Source: Pacificibacter marinus (GTDB lineage: Bacteria > Pseudomonadota > Alphaproteobacteria > Rhodobacterales > Rhodobacteraceae). Taken from it: a DNA stretch of 60,450 nucleotides. This document shows, piece by piece, positions 43,148 to 49,529 of the stretch. The stretch is taken from positions 1 through 60,450 of the forward strand of contig NZ_JAHKPU010000021.1 in assembly GCF_018860505.1 (NCBI RefSeq). The letters run 5' to 3'. A program made the translations under genes and the position numbers. A model generated the notes under the pieces. The model did no database searches and was not told the origin of the DNA. It saw only the letters and a list, made by a program, of their open reading frames with translations. Position 1 is the first letter of the stretch; every line of letters starts with the position of its first letter.

Positions 43148-43975
43148 TTAGAGACCGAGAAGCGTACGCGCTTTTTCCAGTACAGCGTTCAACAAGACAG
43201 GGTTGTTTTGCGCTTGCTCAAGAGCCGTGGTTACAGTTGCTTTTGCTTCGTCACCGATTGGAGCCAAGGCAATGTAACCTTTGGCTTTTTCAAGGTCAAA
43301 GCCTTCAACTTGCAAGGCGTCACTTGCCGCTGTCGCGTCAAACTCGGTCACAGACTCAGCAGCTTCCGTTGCTTCTGTGGCCATTTCAGTTGTCGCATCA
43401 GCAGCCTCTGTCGCGGCTTCAGTTGTATCTGTTGCCATGTCTGCTGCACCTTCAACGCTGTCAGTTGCAGCATCTGTTGCCATGTCAGCAGCGTCGCTAG
43501 CCATGTCAGTGGCTGCATCCGTCGCGTCAGTGGCCATGTCTGTCGCGCTTTCAACAACGTCAGTCGCAGCACCTGTTGCCGCGTCAGCAGCATCGCTTGC
43601 CATCTCAGTGGCTGCATCCGTCGCGTCAGTGGCCATATCTGCCGCACCTTCGACAACGTCAGTCGCAGCATCTGTTGCCATATCAGCAGCGTCGCTTGCC
43701 ATGTCAGCAGCAGCATCGGCAGCATCGCTTGCCATAGCAGCAGCCTCAGCCGCAGCATCAGCAGCGTCATCTACAGCACCTTCAACGGCGTCTTTTGCAG
43801 CGTCGATCATAGAGCCTGCAGAGTCAGCTACAGCATCGGCAGCCGATTCAGTTGTTTCCGTTACAGATTCGACAACAGCAGATGTTGCCTCAGCCGCTTT
43901 TTCTTCTTCTTTACAAGCAGCCAAGCTAAACGCGAGGCCAGTTGCGACAGCCGCAGTAACAAAACGATTGGTCAT
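43148..43975 (-). CDS. Ala/Asp/Thr-rich repeat lipoprotein
   Basis: 275 residues. Signal peptide with lipobox LAAC at residues 18-21, so lipid-anchored. Residues ~45-210 are almost only Ala, Asp, Thr, Met, Ser, Glu and Val in a helical pattern with the recurring units ATDMASDAADMATDAATD and VVEGAADMATDATDAAT (period about 33 residues, with an inner heptad/11-mer rhythm). The absence of Pro, Gly-poor composition and regular Ala/Met spacing predict a long amphipathic helix or coiled coil, like LEA or YtxH-type stress proteins. A C-terminal ~60-residue globular domain (LQVEGFDLEKAKGYI...) follows. DNA repeats make copy-number change likely. Function unknown; a periplasmic spacer or desiccation-type protein is possible. 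Confidence 0.75.
   Translation of the reverse strand: MTNRFVTAAVATGLAFSLAACKEEEKAAEATSAVVESVTETTESAADAVADSAGSMIDAAKDAVEGAVDDAADAAAEAAAMASDAADAAADMASDAADMATDAATDVVEGAADMATDATDAATEMASDAADAATGAATDVVESATDMATDATDAATDMASDAADMATDAATDSVEGAADMATDTTEAATEAADATTEMATEATEAAESVTEFDATAASDALQVEGFDLEKAKGYIALAPIGDEAKATVTTALEQAQNNPVLLNAVLEKARTLLGL
43380..43760 (-). repeat. In-frame degenerate tandem repeats inside the lipoprotein gene
   Basis: Successive ~99-bp units in which GCAGCATC...GTTGCCAT and CGTCGCGTCAGTGGCCATATC-like blocks recur on the + strand (for example 43497-43545 and 43602-43640). They encode the 33-residue protein repeats. Confidence 0.7.
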
Positions 43976-44177
43976 TTTTTAGTCCTTACCAAAACAGGTT
44001 AATTCTTTCATACCAAGCTCATATGACATGCTGCATTTGCAAAGAAAAGGGTGTGAAAAGGCACAAAAGTCCCCATAAAGGGAAACAAGCGCATCATTGC
44101 CTAAATTGAGGTTGTAAGCGCTGCACAAAACACTTACTTTTCGCATGTATATTATTAACAGCTTATAGGAGCTCATC

Positions 44178-44723
44178 ATAGCCCGCAGACCTCACAATGC
44201 CCCGCCCCAACGCGATACCGGCCCTCGGACGAACGAAGCTATTCGTTGCCCAGAGGTGCGCCTGATCGGTGCAGAGGGTGAAAATGTCGGAGTCGTCACG
44301 CCAGCGCGTGCGATGGATCTCGCAGCCCAAGCAGGGCTCGACCTCGTAGAAATCTCTCCGAACGCGGCGCCGCCCGTGTGTAAAATCATGGATTTTGGCA
44401 AGTTCAAATATGAACAGCAGAAACGTGAATCTGAAGCACGCAAGAACCAAAAGATCATCGAAATCAAGGAAGTCAAATTCCGTCCAGGAACAGATGTGCA
44501 TGACTACCAAGTCAAAATGCGCAATGTTTTGAAATTCTTGGGCACAGGCGACAAAGTTAAAGTCACTTTGCGTTTTCGTGGTCGTGAAATGGCGCACCAA
44601 GATTTGGGACGCCAACTTTTGGAACGTGTTGCTGCTGACGTGAAAGAAATTGGTCGCGTTGAAAGCATGCCAAAAATGGAAGGCCGTCAGATGATTATGA
44701 TGGTCGGTCCGCTGCCAAAATAA
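44178..44723 (+). CDS. infC: Translation initiation factor IF-3, non-AUG (AUA) start
   Basis: 181 residues. The usual family N-terminus [30 protein letters not shown] is present only if translation begins at ATA (44178), or less likely ATC (44175). AGGAG at 44167-44171 fits ATA with 6-nt spacing; the first conventional start (GTG 44256) would remove the first 26 residues. Rare AUU/AUC/AUA starts on infC are known and let IF-3 repress its own translation. Body: IF3_N ([51 protein letters not shown]), linker, IF3_C with [19 protein letters not shown] and [13 protein letters not shown]. It prevents premature 50S joining and proofreads start codons. Confidence 0.93.
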   Translation: MARRPHNAPPQRDTGPRTNEAIRCPEVRLIGAEGENVGVVTPARAMDLAAQAGLDLVEISPNAAPPVCKIMDFGKFKYEQQKRESEARKNQKIIEIKEVKFRPGTDVHDYQVKMRNVLKFLGTGDKVKVTLRFRGREMAHQDLGRQLLERVAADVKEIGRVESMPKMEGRQMIMMVGPLPK

Positions 44724-44818
44724 CGCAGCCAAAGCTACATAAAAACGGTCGCACGCCCGAACCAATCGGGCGGCACCATCAGACGCCCTCTTTAAAAGAG
44801 GACCAAGTCTGGCAGGGT

Positions 44819-44853
44819 TACCCTCGAAGCGTCAGGCTTCGGGGGTATTATTT
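44819..44853 (+). terminator. Intrinsic terminator downstream of infC
   Basis: ACCCTCGAAGC-GTCAG-GCTTCGGGGGT stem followed by ATTATTTT. A smaller hairpin, CGCCCGA/TCGGGCG at about 44752-44772, precedes it. Confidence 0.75.
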
Positions 44854-45011
44854 TGACTGAAGCTCGATGAAAACACCCTGAATCGCCCAGTTCAGTGTAA
44901 TGAATTAGCGATATGACCGCTCTAACGTGGCGCAAGCTAGCCACCAACACTGTGCAGTAAAAGCCTTAGCATTGCATCAAGACGAGCAATATACCTCAAC
45001 CCCAATTCCCT

Positions 45012-45053
45012 AAAAAAAAGGCGTCGCAAGTGAATTACACACTCTGCGACGCC
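45012..45053 (-). terminator. Intrinsic terminator of the small RNA / fadJ-like transcript
   Basis: On the minus strand GGCGTCGCA (45053-45045) pairs perfectly with TGCGACGCC (45028-45020), and eight Ts follow. It lies 240 bp past the fadJ-like stop codon. Confidence 0.85.
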
Positions 45054-45169
45054 GAGATCATTGTCAGCCCACGCACAACAGGCGGACAATGTTGCAAATG
45101 CGCATTGCACTCACAGGAGGGAAGCAAAGCATCATCTGACGAAGGGTCATCATCGTTGCTTTGCGCTCA
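45012..45169 (-). ncRNA. Candidate FNR-activated small RNA
   Basis: On the minus strand, a perfect FNR box (45204-45217) is followed at the class II distance by a -10-like TATTCA (45181-45176), predicting a start near 45169. Within the ~155-nt transcript is a hairpin GCAAAGCA/TGCTTTGC (45124-45164), then an unpaired CCCTCCTGTGAG (45115-45121 region), which is complementary to Shine-Dalgarno sequences. A second hairpin around GCAAATGCGCATTGC follows, and the strong terminator 45012-45053 ends the transcript. The only frame is ~29 codons with no ribosome site. It lies downstream of the fadJ-like gene on the same strand. Inference from sequence signals only. Confidence 0.5.
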
Positions 45170-45203
45170 TAAGGTTGAATACGATGTCAGGTGGGCTACA
45201 GCT

Positions 45204-45217
45204 TTGATCTGCATCAA
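45204..45217 (-). promoter_or_regulatory. Perfect FNR/FnrL box
   Basis: TTGATCTGCATCAA on the + strand (TTGATGCAGATCAA on the minus strand) is a full match to TTGAT-N4-ATCAA. The -10-like TATTCA is centred 32 nt away on the minus strand, the spacing of FNR class II promoters; the + strand has no comparable -10. Confidence 0.7.
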
Positions 45218-45292
45218 GTTGTGTTTGAAAACCGCATACCCCAATAGCTTTACGCTGTGGCGACAGATTAAACGGCCTCTAAACCCAAAGCC

Positions 45293-47398
45293 TTAGCTCA
45301 AATTGAGGCTCTCAAGATCATCGCCATTTTTGATAAGGTCTGCCCACATCTGAGCGGGCTCCCAGATGTCGGGCGCCTCTGCTGTGAATTCACGCAATTT
45401 CTTTTGCACCACCAAAGGACGCATGACATCTGCGGTCAACATCGGCCCGCCTTGCCAACGTGGAAACCCTCTTCCCAACAGCATAACGGCGTCGATATCA
45501 ACGGGCCGCGCGGCAACGCCCGTTTGCAACAGACGCGCGCCAGCGTTGGCCTGCGCCAAAATAATGCGGTCGCATATTTGTGCATCACTCAAAGTCACAC
45601 GATCGATCCCAGCCCCTTCACGCAGCGCGTCAATAAGGGCCAGAGCCGCGTGATCGTCTTTGCGTTGCGGGGTTTGGTCGGTCAAAACATAATCGTAAAA
45701 CCCGCCATTCCCACCGCGTCCAGTTCGACCAGCCTCTTTAAGTACGCTGACAGCCACACCGTTAAAATGCGCCAAACCAAGCGCATCCATATTGGCGCAA
45801 GGCCCCACAGGCATCCCAAAATGTGTCATCGCTTGATCAATGCGCGACGGGGCAACGCCCATCAGCAGCAGCACATCAACGGCATCCCAAGCGGCCTTTT
45901 CCAGCGTATTGGCGATCAAACCGTCATGTGCGGACAGACAAACAGGCACCTTACCCATTTTACGCACAGTCGCATGGGCCGTGGCCAAAGCCACCTCAGA
46001 AAGCCCTTCAGTGCGCACCACTTCAACCACGCGGGTCGCTTGGGCTGGGGCAAAGAAATGCAACCCCAAAAACCGCTCTGGATGTGACAGATCTTGCGCC
46101 ATTCGAGCGAATCCATGATCGTTAATGGTCGCCAATACGGCATCTTGTGGGATGAATTCTTCGATCCGCGACAAAATTTGAGCGCGCCGTTCAATCGTCC
46201 CAGATGTAGCGTCGATCACCAGATCACATTTCGACAGGCTTTGCAGATCAGATGCCCCTGAAAATCGCCCTAAAGTTTTATCACGGATTTCTGGCGTGAT
46301 ATGTCCTTGTTGCGCGGACAGTTCATATGAACGCGTGATTTTGCGTTGTGCCAAAGCCACCTGATTGGCGTCTGAGCCAAACACCACAACCTCAAACCCA
46401 TGATCAAGTGCAGCCATCGCAATCGCCAGCGCCATGTTTGAGACCCCCGCGATGCCTATGGTGGACACGGCGCGGGATTGGTTAAGGTTCAGGCCAGCGG
46501 GACGTGCAGCGCGGCGCTCGGCCAAATAGGCGTGACGCATCGCACGCACTTGCTTTGATCCCAAAGCATCCAAACGCGCTGCGTTTTCACGAAACACGCC
46601 AGCTTCAAACGGCAGCAACAGAGCCGCTTCAACACAGTCAACAATGTAGCCAAAAGCTTTGATATGGGACTGGCCCGCACGCGCGCGATGTTTGGTTACG
46701 GCATCCATATAGGCTGCCCCATCAGACAGCCCCGTCATGACATCACAGGTGCGCCGCACACCAAGATCATCATTGATCAAAGCTTGGCAGAACGCATTCA
46801 CTCCACGCAGGTCGCGCATATCGACAAGCTCATCACAAATACCAAGTAATTGTGCATGTTGCCCCGCCACGGATTTGCCAGACAGCATCATTTCAAGAGC
46901 CGCGGCAGCCCCAATCAAACGCGGCAACCGTTGGGTCACGCCGCCCCCTGGCACCATGCCAAAGGTGATTTCAGGAGCGCCAAGTCGCGCTTTTGGGCCA
47001 CACACACGATAATGCGCGGCCAAGGCCAAAGCCAGCCCGCCCTCAAGCACCGCTCCACGCAAGGCCGCGACAACGGGTTTGGGGCTATTTTCGATGGTGC
47101 GACACAGGTCGTCAAGAGATGGAGTAGCCTCTAATGATCCGGCCTTAAGGTCGGCCAATTCTGCGGCCACCAACCCTGTTGAAAACCCTGCCCCCTGCCC
47201 GCGCAAACATATAACTTTGACATTTGGATCATCTTGCGCGATCTGCAAACTGCTCAGCAATGACCGCCGCACATCAAGTGTCAGAGCGTTCATAGGTGGG
47301 TTGCAAAGAACGATATAGGCAACGCCGCCATCGTGGCGCGTATCAACTAAGGGGGGCTGTGTCTGCTCTGCGGCAGACTTGGCATCGGATGTGGTCAT
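45293..47398 (-). CDS. FadJ/FadB-like enoyl-CoA hydratase / 3-hydroxyacyl-CoA dehydrogenase, degenerate motifs
   Basis: 701 residues. N-terminal crotonase domain (about 15-200): LRGQGAGFSTG, AALRGAVLEGGLALALAAHYR, LGAPEITFGMVPGGGVTQRLPRLIG. NAD-binding 3HCDH domain (about 310-490): TIGIAGVSNMALAIAMA. C-terminal 3HCDH domains: HFFAPAQATRVVEVVRTEG, then FGMPVGPCANMDALGLAH. The hydratase Glu of the second pair (PEITFG) is kept, but the Glu expected after GGG in the first pair is Ala, and the dinucleotide motif GxGxxG reads GxSxxA. So one or both activities may be altered. Probably a beta-oxidation-related enzyme with unusual substrate, or on the way to decay. No thiolase partner nearby. Confidence 0.75.
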   Translation of the reverse strand: MTTSDAKSAAEQTQPPLVDTRHDGGVAYIVLCNPPMNALTLDVRRSLLSSLQIAQDDPNVKVICLRGQGAGFSTGLVAAELADLKAGSLEATPSLDDLCRTIENSPKPVVAALRGAVLEGGLALALAAHYRVCGPKARLGAPEITFGMVPGGGVTQRLPRLIGAAAALEMMLSGKSVAGQHAQLLGICDELVDMRDLRGVNAFCQALINDDLGVRRTCDVMTGLSDGAAYMDAVTKHRARAGQSHIKAFGYIVDCVEAALLLPFEAGVFRENAARLDALGSKQVRAMRHAYLAERRAARPAGLNLNQSRAVSTIGIAGVSNMALAIAMAALDHGFEVVVFGSDANQVALAQRKITRSYELSAQQGHITPEIRDKTLGRFSGASDLQSLSKCDLVIDATSGTIERRAQILSRIEEFIPQDAVLATINDHGFARMAQDLSHPERFLGLHFFAPAQATRVVEVVRTEGLSEVALATAHATVRKMGKVPVCLSAHDGLIANTLEKAAWDAVDVLLLMGVAPSRIDQAMTHFGMPVGPCANMDALGLAHFNGVAVSVLKEAGRTGRGGNGGFYDYVLTDQTPQRKDDHAALALIDALREGAGIDRVTLSDAQICDRIILAQANAGARLLQTGVAARPVDIDAVMLLGRGFPRWQGGPMLTADVMRPLVVQKKLREFTAEAPDIWEPAQMWADLIKNGDDLESLNLS

Positions 47399-47511
47399 AT
47401 CCTCTCCGCGGGTCGGTTTTTTACATCTTTGCGGAGAGTGGCATCAAAAAGCAAGACCCCTTTGAGTTCAGTGAAAAGTCAAGTGGCTCTGTGCCAAATT
47501 TACCATTTGGA

Positions 47512-47739
47512 TCAATCGCTTGTGCGACCTTGAGAGGCAATTGGATACGCGGCATCTGCCTCGTTTTGCTTCAATACGCGCTCCAAGTCGACAAGATCTT
47601 GCGGCAAGGGCAAGCCCATAGCGCGCAATTCAGACAGTTTTTCGCGCAAACTCTCTTGTAAGATATGTCGATCCGCGGGACGCGCTGCAATTTCGTCAAG
47701 GATCATATAAGCTTGGATTTTAAGCGCTTCGAATGCCAT
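47512..47739 (-). CDS. Small hypothetical helical protein
   Basis: 75 residues, helical and charged, no signal peptide. Sequence LKIQAYMILDEIAARPADRHILQESLREKLSELRAMGLPLPQDLVDLERVL suggests a two-helix protein. GGAGGCC lies 5 nt before the ATG. It follows another small gene by 36 bp, and together with the frameshifted gene upstream forms a compact operon of tiny proteins behind an FNR-type site. Family not recognised. Confidence 0.55.
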   Translation of the reverse strand: MAFEALKIQAYMILDEIAARPADRHILQESLREKLSELRAMGLPLPQDLVDLERVLKQNEADAAYPIASQGRTSD

Positions 47740-47775
47740 GTCGGCCTCCCTTTCATATTATAAATATGCTGTCGT

Positions 47776-47964
47776 CTAAACTGGGATATTATCCCACAAA
47801 TCGTCTCCGGTATCGTCATCATCTTGAGGTTGCGCTTGCGTGATCTCGCCAAATCTGGGGTCGATCTGCTCGTGCAATTTGGTCTTCAGCTGCTTGGCAA
47901 CGACATCATCGACCACAAGGTCATCGACGATTTGATCAATTTTAGTATCGGTTTTGGTGTACAT
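47776..47964 (-). CDS. Small acidic hypothetical protein
   Basis: 62 residues from the ATG at 47964, preceded by the strongest ribosome site of the neighbourhood (AGGAGG, 6 nt spacing). A longer frame opens at 48015, and that ATG overlaps the stop of the upstream small gene (ATGA), so both starts are possible. Rich in Asp and Gln with a helical DQIVDDLVVDDVVAKQLKTKLHEQID centre and an acidic DDDDTGDDLWDNIPV tail. Function unknown; the tail looks like a protein-interaction peptide. Confidence 0.55.
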   Translation of the reverse strand: MYTKTDTKIDQIVDDLVVDDVVAKQLKTKLHEQIDPRFGEITQAQPQDDDDTGDDLWDNIPV

Positions 47965-48011
47965 ATGATCCTCCTGAGGTGTGCAGATTAAAGTGAACGT
48001 TTCATAAGGGT

Positions 48012-48162
48012 TCATGCGGCGGCACAGGTACTGGGCACATAAGACAGAGCCTCATGGCGCGTCTTATCCATATCATCGTGATAAAATCGGACACCCAAAC
48101 GCGATCCGATCTCGAAACACAGCATCTCGACGGCGTGGACGCATGTTGTCGTTATCCATCAT
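48012..48162 (-). pseudogene. Small gene interrupted by (or using) a +1 frameshift
   Basis: A strong ribosome site (AAGGGGG, 7 nt spacing) precedes ATG 48162, which starts MMDNDNMRPRR and then runs into meaningless sequence and a stop. In the +1 frame from about 48129, the reading continues as EMLCFEIGSRLGVRFYHDD... and ends CAAA at 48012, overlapping the next small gene by ATGA. Skipping one base at 48129 joins the parts to ~49 residues. Alternatives are translation from ATG 48125 without a ribosome site, a real inactivating mutation, a sequencing error, or programmed slippage at the CGA codon. Confidence 0.4.
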
Positions 48163-48210
48163 AAGCGGCCCCCTTCGTCAAAAGGATCGCGCAAACTGAC
48201 GTGGACTGCC

Positions 48211-48224
48211 TTGATGCAGGTCAA
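48211..48224 (-). promoter_or_regulatory. FNR-type box upstream of the tiny-gene operon
   Basis: TTGATGCAGGTCAA matches the relaxed FNR/Dnr pattern TTGAY-N4-RTCAA. It overlaps the last codons of the FliM-like gene and lies 49 bp upstream of the frameshifted gene's start. The -10 at the expected place is weak. Confidence 0.5.
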
Positions 48225-49366
48225 TCAATCGAGGGTAAATCGCCCAAGGCGGAAAAATCAGACAGATCCCCGAGATCGCCAATATCACCAAGCGGCGGCA
48301 GATCGCCTCCCATGTCGCCGAGCGATGGAAAATCATCGGACATACTTTTCATCGCAGGAAAAGCGTCTGCACTTTGCATGTCAGCCTTTAAATTATCAGG
48401 CATGCCATCCGCCTCGAGTGCAGGGAAATCCGTGCCCCCCATGCCAGCCTTTCCAAGGCCACTCAAGCCATCGCCCGTGTCATGATGACCATCAAGACTG
48501 GCAGGTGCATCCATATCCACACGAATGGCGCGGTGGCCGTCCACCTGCCCCAACCGACCAAATGAAACGCGACGCCCGTCTGCGACAAGTTCAACACGCA
48601 TCAACGCCTTATGCGGGATTGGGATGGTCATGCCAACGCCCAAGTTTGCCGCATCCAACAAAGGCAATGAGACACGGTGCAACACGGTATCAAGATTGGC
48701 CTCAGTCCTCATCACCGAGGTCTTGAAGTCTCTTTGCCAATCCGATTGCGACCCTAGTTCAGGTTTTGGTTTTGGGCGAGACGCAGGGTAGATGAACATA
48801 ATTTCACCGCTGCGCAGGCCCTGCCCCAAGTCGACGGTCATATGGAACATGCGGTAGCGAATGTCATCAAAGGCGATAGGAATGGACCGCGTCTCAGACA
48901 ATTGCGCGGCAGTACGATAACCCTCAATGTCTGGTGGGTCAGCAGCCTCTTGAACGATATGTTCGAAATGTGCGAGCATTTGGTCAATCAGCTCAAAACA
49001 CATCACGGAATCTGTGGAGGTGGGTTTGCGTTCTTCAGGCATGTGTTTTTGCACGTTGCCGGTGGTCATCTGTTCCACAACAGAGGTCGTGACAGCGAGG
49101 CTAAACACAGCCAAACCGTAAGCATTTTCAGGTCCTTCAAGCAAGGCCAAGAGGGAATTGTCAGAGATTTGATCTGGCAGGCGACTGGTCGATGTAAGTT
49201 TTTCCATCACATCAGTCACCTGCATCACCATGCCCGTGCAGTATTCAGCCGCTTTGGCTGCAGCCAAGCGCAAGGCTTTTGCAGAAGACATAGATGTGAC
49301 CTCAGGCGGAGGACGCCCAACGCCAGCCTTGCGACGCATTGCGGAAATGAGATCATCGTCAGACAT
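48221..49366 (-). CDS. FliM/FliN-family (SpoA domain) protein
   Basis: 381 residues. N-terminal ~60-210 resembles a FliM-like middle domain in divergent form (SLLALLEGPENAYGLAVFSLAVTTSVVEQMTTG, MTVDLGQGLRSGEIMFIYPA). The SpoA/FliN-type C-ring domain covers about 215-300 (LDTVLHRVSLPLLDAANLGVGMTIPIPHKALMRVELVADGRRVSFGRLGQVDGHRAIRV). The C-terminal ~80 residues are a low-complexity, Asp/Gly/Leu-rich tail with repeated SLGDMGGDLPPLGDIGDLGDLSDFSALGDL. I recall Rhodobacteraceae 'FliM/FliN family flagellar motor C-terminal domain' proteins of this form outside the main flagellar cluster. It is not a canonical FliM (no N-terminal CheY-binding peptide). May act in a C-ring-like or unrelated assembly. 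Confidence 0.75.
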   Translation of the reverse strand: MSDDDLISAMRRKAGVGRPPPEVTSMSSAKALRLAAAKAAEYCTGMVMQVTDVMEKLTSTSRLPDQISDNSLLALLEGPENAYGLAVFSLAVTTSVVEQMTTGNVQKHMPEERKPTSTDSVMCFELIDQMLAHFEHIVQEAADPPDIEGYRTAAQLSETRSIPIAFDDIRYRMFHMTVDLGQGLRSGEIMFIYPASRPKPKPELGSQSDWQRDFKTSVMRTEANLDTVLHRVSLPLLDAANLGVGMTIPIPHKALMRVELVADGRRVSFGRLGQVDGHRAIRVDMDAPASLDGHHDTGDGLSGLGKAGMGGTDFPALEADGMPDNLKADMQSADAFPAMKSMSDDFPSLGDMGGDLPPLGDIGDLGDLSDFSALGDLPSID

Positions 49367-49529
49367 TGCGCTGCATCTTTAGCGTGTTGAAGTGGTCTTG
49401 GCTCAATTTAAGATCCCCGAATGGGTTTCTTTCACTTTTGACCAGACGAGGTAAATAAATCGTTGATTGAAGCGTATTATATTTTCATCGCGTCATTTTA
49501 ACACAAAACGGCAACATCTTTGCCCAAGG

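Noticed and set aside
43208-44002. Long open frames on the + strand across the repeat lipoprotein gene
   Set aside because: They arise from the biased composition of the repeat region opposite the lipoprotein and give Cys/Arg- or Ser/Ala-rich nonsense sequences without ribosome sites.
45030-45296. 88-codon open frame on the + strand
   Set aside because: Starts at a GTG inside a terminator stem, has no ribosome site, and the region is better explained by the minus-strand small RNA.
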